Assembly: GCF_030372765.1 (NCBI RefSeq)
Contig: NZ_JAUCMW010000002.1
Location: 13,285 to 77,284, forward strand
Direction of reading: 5' to 3'
Length of the DNA stretch: 64,000 nt
From: Labilibaculum sp. K2S
Lineage (GTDB): Bacteria > Bacteroidota > Bacteroidia > Bacteroidales > Marinifilaceae
Positions 43,176 to 51,461 of the stretch are shown piece by piece; within the stretch, counting starts at the first letter, position 1; each line of letters starts with the position of its first letter. The translations under genes were made by a program, and so were the position numbers. The notes below the pieces were generated by a model. It saw only the letters and a list, made by a program, of their open reading frames with translations, did not search any database and had not been told where the DNA came from.

Positions 43176-43501
43176 AGGTATTTTAAGATTTAATTATTCA
43201 AGACTATTTTCCTGAGCGATTGAAATTATTGAATCAAAATAAAGATTTCATCCTTATGGAACATCTGAAACATCAATGCCATCGTCAGTAATATTATTAT
43301 TTTTTTGATTTTGCCTAACAAATATAAGCTTAAAAAGGAGACTAAAAAATACTGCGACATCAATTTTACCATTCGGTATCCCTTTCTACACTCAAAGTGT
43401 AGGAAATATTAATTGCTGATAAACATCATTCTTTTATTTTGGAATACTATTTACATTGACCCCATAAATAAACCCTAATAAACAATTTAAAACCCATCTC
43501 A
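43176..43501. promoter_or_regulatory. Divergent intergenic region with a hairpin before proline dehydrogenase
   Basis: 326 bp without a gene, divergent between the OmpH-like and proline dehydrogenase genes. At 43383-43406 CTACACT, CAA, AGTGTAG forms a perfect 7-bp stem, extended by TTTC/GGAAA with one bulge. It lies about 96 bp before the ATG at 43502. It has no T-run, so an operator or leader structure is more likely than a terminator. TATTTTG, close to a -7 element, occurs near the start of both genes. Confidence 0.35.
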
Positions 43502-44413
43502 ATGTTGAATAAATTAATAGCAGCTACCCTGCCATATATGCCTAAAAAGCTAGTTTGGATCTTTTCTAAAAGATACATTGCCGGCGAAACCATCGAAGAA
43601 GCCATTAATGCTTCAAAAGAACTGAATAAAGAAGGTATTAAAGTTACTGTAGACCTTTTGGGTGAATTTATCGAAGATTTAAGTCAGGCAACTGAAAACA
43701 AAGAGGCTTACCTTAATATCATTGAGGCTTTTCAGGAAAATAAAATTGACGGCAACTATTCGGTAAAACCAACCTTTTTTGGTTTGCTGATTGATGAAGA
43801 GGTTTGTTATCAAAACATCCGTACTGTTGTGGCTAAAGCCTCAGAATATGGCAACTTTGTTCGTGTAGATATGGAAGATTCTCTTTGTGTGGATAAAGAA
43901 ATTAAACTTTTCAGAAGATTAAAAGCTGAATTCCCAAACAATGTTGGTTTAGTAATTCAAGCTTATCTAAAAAGAACTTTAGATGATTTAAGTAATATGA
44001 TGGACATGCAAAACGGCAGTTCGAAATTGAACTATCGTCTTTGCAAAGGAATTTATGTGGAGCCAGCAGAAATAGCCTACAAAAAGTATGAAAAGGTAAA
44101 TGAAAACTTTATTAAAGGGTTGGAATTCATGTTCCAAAACGATGTTTATCCTGGAATTGCTACCCACGATAAAAATGTAGTTGAACCAGCTTTTGAATTA
44201 ATAGAAAAATACAATGTTCCTAAGGACAAATACGAATTCCAAATGCTTTATGGAGTTACTCCTGAACTTAGAAAAATGATTACAGACAAAGGCCACTCCA
44301 TGAGGGTTTACGTTCCTTTCGGAAAAGATTGGTTCGGATATTCTACCAGAAGATTGAAGGAAAATCCTAAAATGGCTATGTTAATTATAAAAGCTTTATT
44401 TAACAGAGGGTAG
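43502..44413 (+). CDS. Proline dehydrogenase
   Basis: 303-residue monofunctional PRODH with a FAD TIM barrel. It oxidises proline to P5C. Visible are RYIAGETIEEAINASKELNKEGIKVTVDLLGE, the YSVKPTFFGLLID strand, NFVRVDMEDS, YRLCKGIYVEPAEIAYK, GIATHDKNVVEPAFELIEKY and the C-terminal FQMLYGVTPELRKMITDKGHSMRVYVPFGKDWFGYSTRRLKENP region with the YxxRR substrate motif. It works with PruA (38898). Often named putA or fadM in annotation, but it is not the bifunctional PutA. Confidence 0.95.
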   Translation: MLNKLIAATLPYMPKKLVWIFSKRYIAGETIEEAINASKELNKEGIKVTVDLLGEFIEDLSQATENKEAYLNIIEAFQENKIDGNYSVKPTFFGLLIDEEVCYQNIRTVVAKASEYGNFVRVDMEDSLCVDKEIKLFRRLKAEFPNNVGLVIQAYLKRTLDDLSNMMDMQNGSSKLNYRLCKGIYVEPAEIAYKKYEKVNENFIKGLEFMFQNDVYPGIATHDKNVVEPAFELIEKYNVPKDKYEFQMLYGVTPELRKMITDKGHSMRVYVPFGKDWFGYSTRRLKENPKMAMLIIKALFNRG

Positions 44414-44435
44414 TAATTCTCTGAGTTTTGGCAAT

Positions 44436-44468
44436 AAAAAAGCGGTGAAATATCACCGCTTTTTTTTA
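44436..44468. terminator. Bidirectional terminator after proline dehydrogenase
   Basis: AAAAAAGCGGTGA, AATA loop, TCACCGCTTTTTTTT. It also serves the convergent gene at 44466-45179 and overlaps its stop. Confidence 0.9.
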
Positions 44469-45179
44469 TTCTTTTTTCTTGACACTATACTTATACATTT
44501 GCTTTAAGGTCGTTATCTCCTTATCTGTTATTAAGTTATCTGAAATCTTCAATTCTCTTTTTCTCTTCATCCGCCGCACCTCAGGCAAAGTACGTGTTGT
44601 ACTAATTCCTACCATCATATCAGGAGGTACCATTACATGGTGCTCATTCATAATAACATGATGCTTTACTAACATGTCCGTATTCGCCTTCGCATCCATT
44701 TTTTCCGGTTGCTTGGTAAGGGCTTCGTAAGTCGCAGAATTGATATTGTTTTTAGCCCTAACATATTCCGGAGTATTTACCTTTGCATTGATAAAAGCTT
44801 CTCTAAAATCACCAAATCGAGGCAAAATAAGAACTTCTTGCAGAGCGATTGTATCCTTTGCCATAAAAACACCAAACAAATATGCATTCTGTTTTAAACT
44901 ATCACTCACAATAATCTTTACATCATGATACCCAACATAGGTATATTGAATGGTATCACCGGAGTTCACCCAAAACGAAAACCGTCCAAAAGAATTGGTA
45001 GTTCCTGCTCTTTTATCATTTACCCGAAAATGAGAATAAGGCAAAGCTGATAATTCTTCCTGATCCATTACAGCACCGGTAAAAAAGATAGAATCAGTTC
45101 TAACCTTCTGTGCACTTACATCTTCTATTATTAGCAGAAACAGAAGCACTAACAAACAACTAACAAATGTTTTTTTCAT
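44466..45179 (-). CDS. Exported protein with carboxypeptidase-regulatory-like domain
   Basis: 237 residues. A signal peptide (ends DVSAQK) is followed by a beta-sandwich domain of the CarboxypepD_reg-like type (about 33-125: FFTGAVMDQEELSALPYSHFRV, FSFWVNSGDTIQYTYVGYHDVKI). Then comes LQEVLILPRFGDFREAFINAKVNTPEY and a helical C-terminus rich in Met, His and Lys. Such proteins are periplasmic or outer-membrane associated in Bacteroidota, with no fixed function. The gene lies 18 bp after the nitroreductase gene, so cotranscription is possible. Confidence 0.78.
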   Translation of the reverse strand: MKKTFVSCLLVLLFLLIIEDVSAQKVRTDSIFFTGAVMDQEELSALPYSHFRVNDKRAGTTNSFGRFSFWVNSGDTIQYTYVGYHDVKIIVSDSLKQNAYLFGVFMAKDTIALQEVLILPRFGDFREAFINAKVNTPEYVRAKNNINSATYEALTKQPEKMDAKANTDMLVKHHVIMNEHHVMVPPDMMVGISTTRTLPEVRRMKRKRELKISDNLITDKEITTLKQMYKYSVKKKE

Positions 45180-45197
45180 CTCTAAAAATTTTACTTA

Positions 45198-45770
45198 CTA
45201 TAGATTTCCTATTATCAGATCCTCTAATTTTCGCTTTGGAACATGATGAACCTGATTTTCGTCCCGCCAATATTTTATATCTTCATTCTTCATCTCATCA
45301 ATAACAACCACCTCCTTAGGTTTTCCTAAAGCAACTACTTGTATTATTTTATAATTCGAAGGAATTTGTAAAATCTCCCGTAATTCCTTTTCCTTAAAGG
45401 CACGAAGAATACAACCTCCAAAACCCATCTCTACAGCTCCAAGCAATAAGTTCTGAACTGCAATTCCATCATCGCTAAAATAGTTCTTTCCTAACTCTTC
45501 ATCATTTAGCATGATAACATAGGCTGCTGGTCTTTCTCCTTCTACCGGTCCAACCCAATCGGATAAATAACCAGCCCAAGCTAAAGTTTCAAACACCTTT
45601 TGTCTTTTCGTCTTACTCAAAATGATTTGATATTTAAGTGTTTGTCCATTACGACCGGAAGCACCCAAACGAGCCAAATCAATCCATTGCTGAATATTTT
45701 CTAAAGATATTTGCTCTTCCTCATAAAATCTTCGGTAGCTTCTGTTTCGTAAAATAAGTTCTTTTAACAT
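45198..45770 (-). CDS. Nitroreductase family protein
   Basis: 190 residues of FMN-dependent nitroreductase fold. N-terminal RNRSYRRFYEEEQISLENIQQWIDLARLGASGRNGQTLKYQIILS carries the FMN-phosphate-binding Arg/Ser region. DDGIAVQNLLLGAVEMGFGGCIL and the VVALGKPKE near the end are typical. The substrate is unknown. The gene is preceded by two inverted repeats at 45829-45868, possible regulator sites. Confidence 0.87.
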   Translation of the reverse strand: MLKELILRNRSYRRFYEEEQISLENIQQWIDLARLGASGRNGQTLKYQIILSKTKRQKVFETLAWAGYLSDWVGPVEGERPAAYVIMLNDEELGKNYFSDDGIAVQNLLLGAVEMGFGGCILRAFKEKELREILQIPSNYKIIQVVALGKPKEVVVIDEMKNEDIKYWRDENQVHHVPKRKLEDLIIGNL

Positions 45771-45828
45771 TTGACAATTGTAATTATGATCAGTTGTTTT
45801 TTATTACTCAATTAATAACTTCCCTATT

Positions 45829-45868
45829 CCTTAAATTAAGGGAATTTTCCTTATCGATCAAGGAAAAT
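45829..45868. promoter_or_regulatory. Two adjacent inverted repeats upstream of the nitroreductase gene
   Basis: CCTTAA-A-TTAAGG (45829-45841) and ATTTTCCTT, 7 nt, AAGGAAAAT (45844-45868). They lie about 60-95 bp before the ATG at 45770 on the minus strand. They may be operators, or leader hairpins. The rest of the gap 45771-46050 has no convincing gene. Confidence 0.35.
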
Positions 45869-46050
45869 ACATATCATTTTATGATTTAAACTATTACTCA
45901 AAACTACATAATTTTTAGAACAAAATTCATTTCGCAGGCAACTACCTAATAATGAAAAGAAAGTAAGTTTTTCTTGAAGATTTTTGCAAATACTTGTTTG
46001 AAGCATTGCAGACATAATATTCGACTGACAAGTCAAATTACTGCAATAGA

Positions 46051-46087
46051 AAAGCGGTGACAACTACTCCGTAAATCACCGCTTTTA
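46051..46087 (-). terminator. Terminator of the Fe-type superoxide dismutase gene
   Basis: AAAAGCGGTGA, 15-nt loop, TCACCGCTTTT; on the minus strand it is followed by CTAT, not a strong T-run. The stem sequence is close to the one at 44436. Confidence 0.6.
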
Positions 46088-46103
46088 AAATTGTTTAATT
46101 TCT

Positions 46104-46712
46104 TTACAATTTATTATATCGTTTTTCAATCACTTCCCAATTTACTAAATTCCAGAAGTTCTCAATGTATTTCGGTCGTGCATTTTGTGTATCCAAATAA
46201 TAAGCGTGCTCCCAAACATCCATTGTTAATATTGGGGTCATTCCATCTGTAATGGGGTTACCTGCATTGTTTTTCTTCATAATTCTAAGCTTATTATGAG
46301 AATCTGCAACCAACCACACCCAACCCGAGCCAAACAAAGTTGCTCCAGCTTTCGAAAATTCTTCTTTAAATGCAGCAAACGATCCAAATATCTCAATAAT
46401 GGCATTAGCAAGTCCACCTTTAGGTTCTCCACCTCCATTTGGACTTAAAGCCATAAAGTAAAAGGTGTGATTGTAAACCTGCGCTCCATTATTGAAAATT
46501 CCACCTTCGGAATGCCGAACAATTTCTTCCAAACCAGCTTTCTCAAAAGCAGTTCCTTTAATTAAATTGTTCAAATTGGTAACGTAGGCCTGATGATGCT
46601 TTCCGTAATGAAACTCTAATGTTTTTTGACTAATTGAAGGTTCAAGTTCATTTAAAGCATAAGGCAATTCGGGCAGTTCGTGTATCATAATTTCGTTTTT
46701 TTGATTTACCAT
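46104..46712 (-). CDS. Superoxide dismutase, Fe-type
   Basis: 202 residues. Metal ligands are visible: His in LEFHYGKHHQAYV, His in AQVYNHTFYF, Asp and His in [11 protein letters not shown]. The GAQVYNHTFYF sequence, with Gln in the position of E. coli FeSOD Gln69, and the NAGNPIT stretch (Ala where MnSOD has Gln) mark the Fe type. Converts superoxide to peroxide and oxygen in the cytoplasm. ATG 46712 gives eight extra residues; ATG 46688 (MIHELPELPYALNELEP) is a more usual start. It follows the Mn-type gene with a terminator between. Confidence 0.94.
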   Translation of the reverse strand: MVNQKNEIMIHELPELPYALNELEPSISQKTLEFHYGKHHQAYVTNLNNLIKGTAFEKAGLEEIVRHSEGGIFNNGAQVYNHTFYFMALSPNGGGEPKGGLANAIIEIFGSFAAFKEEFSKAGATLFGSGWVWLVADSHNKLRIMKKNNAGNPITDGMTPILTMDVWEHAYYLDTQNARPKYIENFWNLVNWEVIEKRYNKL

Positions 46713-46767
46713 ACAATTTCACAATAATTCTTCACAAAACCAATAATTAACAATATTTAAACTAAAA

Positions 46768-46793
46768 GACCGGCTTTCAAAAGAAAGCCGGTC
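46768..46793 (-). terminator. Terminator between the two superoxide dismutase genes
   Basis: GACCGGCTTTC, AAAA loop, GAAAGCCGGTC followed by TTTTAG on the minus strand. Strong stem, so the two genes are probably separate transcripts. Confidence 0.85.
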
Positions 46794-46820
46794 CCAAAAT
46801 CAAAAAAACAATAAACAAAA

Positions 46821-47423
46821 CTAATCCTGAAAGCGTTTAGCCACTTCCTCCCAATTAACTACATTCCAGAATTCCGAAATGTAATCAGGTCGTTTATTCT
46901 GAAACTTCAGATAATATGCGTGTTCCCAAACATCCAATCCTAAAATCGGAGTTCCTTTTACTTCTGCTACATCCATTAATGGATTATCCTGATTTGGTGT
47001 TGAACTCACAACAAGTTTGCCATTTGGCTGCTTCACCAACCAAGCCCAACCCGAACCAAAACGGGTAGCCGCAGCTTTGGAAAATTCTTCCTTAAATGAA
47101 TCAAATGATCCAAAATCTTTTTCAATTGCTACTAATAATGAACCTGAAGGTTTTCCTCCTCCCTTAGGAGACATTACCTGCCAAAATAAATCGTGGTTAA
47201 AAAAACCACCTCCATTATTTCTAACAGCAACTGATTGCTTTGAAATGTTCGCTAATATATTCTCTATACTTTGCTCTTCGATATCTGTTCCTGAAACCGC
47301 AACATTCAAGTTATTTGTATATCCTGCATGATGTTTCGAATGATGGATCTCCATTGTCCGGGCATCAATATGTGGCTCAAGAGCATCGTAAGCATATGGT
47401 AACTTTGGTAATTCAAATGCCAT
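46821..47423 (-). CDS. Superoxide dismutase, Mn-type
   Basis: 200 residues. Ligands: [16 protein letters not shown], the [11 protein letters not shown]is, and [20 protein letters not shown]. Mn-type marks are the glycine in [11 protein letters not shown] instead of the FeSOD Gln, and Gln in [10 protein letters not shown] (the MnSOD outer-sphere Gln). Ends in [14 protein letters not shown] promoter with perfect -33/-7 spacing lies at 47475-47505. Having both metal forms side by side lets the cell choose Fe or Mn depending on supply; no regulator site is recognised. Confidence 0.94.
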   Translation of the reverse strand: MAFELPKLPYAYDALEPHIDARTMEIHHSKHHAGYTNNLNVAVSGTDIEEQSIENILANISKQSVAVRNNGGGFFNHDLFWQVMSPKGGGKPSGSLLVAIEKDFGSFDSFKEEFSKAAATRFGSGWAWLVKQPNGKLVVSSTPNQDNPLMDVAEVKGTPILGLDVWEHAYYLKFQNKRPDYISEFWNVVNWEEVAKRFQD

Positions 47424-47474
47424 ATTTTGTATTTATTTTAATTGTAATTACTATCTATTTTTCTAACACTAAAA

Positions 47475-47505
47475 CAAAGCTAATTTTTATCTGGATTAGA
47501 TCCAA
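47475..47505 (-). promoter_or_regulatory. Promoter of the Mn-type superoxide dismutase gene
   Basis: On the minus strand, TTG (47503-47505), 20-nt spacer, TAGCTTTG (47475-47482). Exact Bacteroidota pattern. The ATG follows at 47423. Confidence 0.6.
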
Positions 47506-47612
47506 ATAAATTAAAGACTTTTTTGTCTTTTTATTTTCAACACTCATCAAAGCCTGTCAGATAAAAGATTTTTACTTACTTTCGTGCCTTACAATATTCT
47601 TAATATCAACTC

Positions 47613-48914
47613 GTGAACAAACGAATTCTAAAAATAGCGCTTCCAAATATTGTTAGTAATATTACCATTCCTCTGCTTGGCATTGTTGATCTGGCCTTAA
47701 TGGGACATTTGGGAAAAGTCGATTTCATAGGTGCAATAGCCCTTGGTGGAACCATATTTAATTTTCTTTATTGGGGATTTGCTTTTTTACGAATGGGAAC
47801 TTCAGGAATTACGGCGCAAGCATATGGTGCAAGAAATCTAAGTGAAACCATTCTATCCTTATCGAGAGCTCTTCTTGTAGCATTACTGGGCAGTATTTTC
47901 ATATTAATTCTCCAAAAACCAATTGCCGATTTAAGTTTTTATGTAATTGACTCGGAGGAATCGGTTGAAACAATCGCAAAATCGTACTATTACGTTAGAG
48001 TTTGGGCCGCTCCGGCAACTATTGGCTTGTACGCATTAACCGGATGGTTTATTGGAATGCAGAATTCTAAAATTCCAATGGTGATTGCCATTATCAGTAA
48101 TATTATCAATATTGCTTTGTCGTCATTCTTCGTTTACGGAATGAATTTAGATGCTCGAGGAGTTGCATTAGGAACTGTTATTGCCCAATATTGCGGTTTA
48201 TTTCTGGCTTTGTTTTTCATTTTCCGTTTTTACCGTCGGCTGTTTCATTACTGGAGCATTCAAGGAATGATGAAAATTAAAGAATTGAAAAACTTCATTG
48301 CCATTAATAAGGACATTTTCATTCGAACACTCTGCATTATATTCGTTTTCACATTTTTTACAACAGAATCGGCGAGTGCCAACAAGAACATATTGGCAGT
48401 AAATTCACTACTGCTTCAATTTTTATTCATCTTTTCCTACTTTATGGATGGCTTTGCCTTTGCCGCTGAGGCATTAGTTGGAAAATTTATTGGGGCTAAA
48501 AATCGAACCGGATTGAAAAGTGTAATTCGTCTGCTTTTTATTTGGGGAATTGGAATCAGCCTGGCATTCACCCTTTTTTATGCTGCAAGCGGCAATTGGA
48601 TATTATCTGTATTAACCAATAATAAGTCGACAATTTTAGAGGCTCAAGCCTACATAAAATGGATTGTATTATTACCAATACTTAGCTTCGGATCTTTTCT
48701 GCTCGATGGAATTTTTATTGGTGCCACGGCCTCCAAGTATATGAGAAAAACGATGATGGCCTCAACTCTATTTGTATTTATACCTTGTTACTATTTTCTG
48801 AGTGAAACTTTTCAAAATCATGGATTATGGATTGCCATGCTTGGATTTATGCTGGCTCGAGGAGTATTTCAAACATTCTATTACAAAAAGGCAATACTTC
48901 TCAAATTTAATTAA
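47613..48914 (+). CDS. MATE family efflux transporter (DinF-like)
   Basis: 433 residues with 12 predicted helices. The start is RILKIALPNIVSNITIPLLGIVDLALMGHLG. Typical MATE features are GTSGITAQAYGARN and the second-half MDGFAFAAEALVGKFIGAKN. GWFIGMQNSKIPM resembles the DinF subgroup. It exports cationic drugs or metabolites driven by Na+ or H+. The start is GTG at 47613. The last 8 bp overlap the convergent gene. Confidence 0.93.
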   Translation: MNKRILKIALPNIVSNITIPLLGIVDLALMGHLGKVDFIGAIALGGTIFNFLYWGFAFLRMGTSGITAQAYGARNLSETILSLSRALLVALLGSIFILILQKPIADLSFYVIDSEESVETIAKSYYYVRVWAAPATIGLYALTGWFIGMQNSKIPMVIAIISNIINIALSSFFVYGMNLDARGVALGTVIAQYCGLFLALFFIFRFYRRLFHYWSIQGMMKIKELKNFIAINKDIFIRTLCIIFVFTFFTTESASANKNILAVNSLLLQFLFIFSYFMDGFAFAAEALVGKFIGAKNRTGLKSVIRLLFIWGIGISLAFTLFYAASGNWILSVLTNNKSTILEAQAYIKWIVLLPILSFGSFLLDGIFIGATASKYMRKTMMASTLFVFIPCYYFLSETFQNHGLWIAMLGFMLARGVFQTFYYKKAILLKFN

Positions 48915-49596
48915 TACTCAACACCTCGGCTAAAGTCACCTGCAAAGCTTCAGTTAATTTTAAAACTTCATCTTCCTCTATTTTATATTTTTCACTTGCA
49001 TTTTCAAGACGATCAACCACGTAAAAAAGCTGAATTAATTTCACTTTCTCTTCCAAACAAACATACAAAACACTGGCGCCATCCCGACTAATTACATCGG
49101 GCTGATTTTTTTGATACATACTGGATATTGAAAACAAATTATTTGGTATTGAATTACAACTGATACCACTTACTTTTCGGTATTCAATATGAAATTCAGG
49201 CAACAACAGGTTGTTTTCAAGAATTTCATTTGTAAACGGGTATTCATTCTTATTCAGTATCCCCAAATCAAATACAGAAGAAAACGTCTCATCGGTTTCA
49301 AAACCAAAATCGCCAAAGTAATCATCAATTAAATTGATTACGATGCCAGATTCAAGTTGATCTTTTAATGAAAAACACCTTTCCAAATGAATTACAACAT
49401 CATATTTCTTGAAATTTAAAGCTTTGCACAAATAGTAGGAGGTAACACTCCCTCCCGTACCCGAAATAAGTATATCCAAGTCTTTATCCTGATACTTAAA
49501 ACGAGCATAGTTTTTTCCTAAATTTTCAACCAAAACCAGTTGACTAATAAAATTTTGCATGGCCGAAAATGCGCCAGCAATTATCAAAATCTCCAT
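48907..49596 (-). CDS. Degenerate futalosine hydrolase-like (MqnB-type) protein
   Basis: 229 residues in the nucleoside phosphorylase superfamily. The layout matches futalosine hydrolase, which splits futalosine in the alternative menaquinone route: ISGTGGSVTSYYLCKALNFKKYDVVIH, LIDDYFGDFGFETDETFSSVFDLGILNKNEYPFTN and GASVLYVCLEEKVKLIQL. However, the usual NAGIAGS turn is replaced by HLERCFS, and the Met-Glu that contacts ribose is replaced by SRDG. It may be a pseudoenzyme, or a relative with another substrate. It is convergent with the MATE gene and divergent from folE. Confidence 0.6.
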   Translation of the reverse strand: MEILIIAGAFSAMQNFISQLVLVENLGKNYARFKYQDKDLDILISGTGGSVTSYYLCKALNFKKYDVVIHLERCFSLKDQLESGIVINLIDDYFGDFGFETDETFSSVFDLGILNKNEYPFTNEILENNLLLPEFHIEYRKVSGISCNSIPNNLFSISSMYQKNQPDVISRDGASVLYVCLEEKVKLIQLFYVVDRLENASEKYKIEEDEVLKLTEALQVTLAEVLSIN

Positions 49597-49707
49597 TGAT
49601 GCAAGAACTTAGCCTAAACAAAAGCTTCGAAAAGTTTGTTATATAGGTGAAATTTATACTTATTTTGCAAGTCAAAATTGCGACTTAAATTAAAACACTA
49701 AATACAG

Positions 49708-50337
49708 ATGGAATTTTCAACCAACGGAGGCAATAATAAAGGTTTTACAAAAATAGAAAAATACAATCAGGATACTACTGAACAGCTAATGTTTCACTAT
49801 AAAAAAGTACTTGAGTTATTAGGCGAAGATGCCGAACGTGAAGGTCTTTTAAAAACACCCTTACGGGTTGCCAAAGCAATGCAGTTTTTAACGCAGGGAT
49901 ATCACAGCAATCCTGAGGATATATTAAGATCGGCTATGTTTCAGGAAGACTATCGCCAAATGGTAATTGTTAAGGACATTGAAGTTTATTCAATGTGTGA
50001 GCATCATATGCTGCCATTTGTAGGCAGAGCACATGTTGCTTACATTCCCAACGGTACCATTACCGGACTGAGTAAAATTGCCCGGGTTGTTGATGCTTTT
50101 GCCCGCCGTTTGCAGGTTCAGGAACGTTTAACCACTCAAATTAAAGACTGCATACAAAATACGCTGAACCCACTAGGAGTAGCTGTAGTTATTGAAGCTC
50201 AGCACATGTGCATGTCGATGCGGGGAGTTCAAAAACAAAACGCAATTACAACGACCTCTGATTTTACCGGTGCTTTTGAAAAAGTAGCTACAAGAGAAGA
50301 GTTTATTCGTTTAATTGCAAACAAATCAAACTACTAA
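49708..50337 (+). CDS. folE: GTP cyclohydrolase I
   Basis: 209 residues. The first step of folate (tetrahydrobiopterin-type pterin) synthesis: GTP to 7,8-dihydroneopterin triphosphate. Zinc ligands are the Cys and His of [22 protein letters not shown] and the Cys in [31 protein letters not shown] and [23 protein letters not shown] are family signatures. A single gene. TATTTTG, close to a -7 element, lies about 35 bp upstream. Confidence 0.97.
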   Translation: MEFSTNGGNNKGFTKIEKYNQDTTEQLMFHYKKVLELLGEDAEREGLLKTPLRVAKAMQFLTQGYHSNPEDILRSAMFQEDYRQMVIVKDIEVYSMCEHHMLPFVGRAHVAYIPNGTITGLSKIARVVDAFARRLQVQERLTTQIKDCIQNTLNPLGVAVVIEAQHMCMSMRGVQKQNAITTTSDFTGAFEKVATREEFIRLIANKSNY

Positions 50338-50394
50338 TTAGTTAATTATTCTTACGTATCGAAGAATTACCAATTTACATTGTACTTATGAAAA

Positions 50395-50425
50395 TTGCAC
50401 ATTGTAAATTGAATAGATATCTTTG
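50395..50425 (+). promoter_or_regulatory. Promoter of fabD
   Basis: TTG (50395-50397), 20-nt spacer, TATCTTTG (50418-50425), an exact Bacteroidota pattern. It overlaps an inverted repeat CAATTTACA (50371-50379) and TGTAAATTG (50403-50411), which could be an operator for fatty-acid control; no regulator is identified. Confidence 0.55.
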
Positions 50426-50517
50426 TGCCCGGAATATTTTAAATCTTACCATGATAATCAATTCATTGCTATAAAAAAAAACACGAATGAATTGAAATTT
50501 ATTAATTGAAGAAGAAT

Positions 50518-51408
50518 ATGAAAGCATATGTATTTCCAGGGCAAGGAGCCCAATTTGTTGGTATGGGCAAAGACCTGTACGAAAATTCAGACCTTGCTAA
50601 AGAGCTTTTTGAAAAAGCCAACGATATTTTAGGTTTTCGAATTACTGACCTAATGTTTGAGGGTACTGACGAAGATTTAAGACAAACAAATGTTACACAA
50701 CCAGCAATTTTCCTGCACTCAGTAATCTTAGCCAAAACTCTTGGCGATGATTTTAAACCAGAAATGGTAGCAGGTCACTCTTTAGGAGAATTTTCGGCAT
50801 TGGTTGCTAACGGATCATTGTCTTTCGAAGATGGTCTTAAATTGGTTTCTCAACGTGCTTCAGCAATGCAAAAAGCTTGCGAAATTGAGCCTTCGACTAT
50901 GGCTGCAATTATTGGATTAGATGATGAAACTGTAGTGAAAATATGTGAGGAAATTAACGAAATTGTAGTTCCTGCTAATTTCAACTGCCCAGGTCAATTG
51001 GTTATTTCGGGCAGCATGAAAGGGATCGAAATTGCTTGTGAAAAATTATTGGAAGCTGGTGCTAAAAGAGCTCTTCCTTTAAAAGTTGGTGGTGCATTTC
51101 ACTCTCCATTAATGGAGCCTGCACGTGTCGAGTTGGAAGAAGCTATTGAGAACACAACTTTCTCAATTCCAATTTGTCCTGTATATCAAAACGTGAATGC
51201 CTTGCCAATATCCAATCCTGATGAGATCAAGAAAAATTTGGTTTCGCAGCTAACTGCTCCGGTACGTTTTACACAAACCATGGTTAATATGATTGCTGAT
51301 GGTGCAACATTATTCACCGAAATTGGTCCTGGAAAAGTAATTCAAGGATTGGTGAAAAAAGTTGACCGAAAAATGGAAACCGCAGGAGTAGATTCATTTC
51401 AAGGATAA
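50518..51408 (+). CDS. fabD: Malonyl-CoA:ACP transacylase
   Basis: 296 residues from the ATG at 50518; the TTG at 50506 would only add four residues (MKKN). It moves malonyl from CoA to acyl carrier protein, for fatty-acid synthesis. Features: AYVFPGQGAQFVGMGKDLYE, the nucleophile motif AGHSLGEFSALVA, and PANFNCPGQLVISGSMKG. The catalytic His is in VGGAFHSPLMEPA and GPGKVIQGLVKK is the C-terminal mark. No other fab gene is adjacent. Confidence 0.97.
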   Translation: MKAYVFPGQGAQFVGMGKDLYENSDLAKELFEKANDILGFRITDLMFEGTDEDLRQTNVTQPAIFLHSVILAKTLGDDFKPEMVAGHSLGEFSALVANGSLSFEDGLKLVSQRASAMQKACEIEPSTMAAIIGLDDETVVKICEEINEIVVPANFNCPGQLVISGSMKGIEIACEKLLEAGAKRALPLKVGGAFHSPLMEPARVELEEAIENTTFSIPICPVYQNVNALPISNPDEIKKNLVSQLTAPVRFTQTMVNMIADGATLFTEIGPGKVIQGLVKKVDRKMETAGVDSFQG

Positions 51409-51424
51409 AAATTACAACTGATAA

Positions 51425-51460
51425 AAAAAGCCGTTTCAAAACTTATTGAAACGGCTTTTT
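51425..51460. terminator. Bidirectional terminator after fabD
   Basis: AAAAAGCCGTTTCAA, loop, TTGAAACGGCTTTTT. It serves fabD and the convergent gene ending at 51462. Confidence 0.9.
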
Positions 51461-51461
51461 G

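Noticed and set aside
45851..46063. 70-codon minus-strand ORF with several Cys
   Set aside because: Overlaps an inverted repeat and the superoxide dismutase terminator; no family resemblance.
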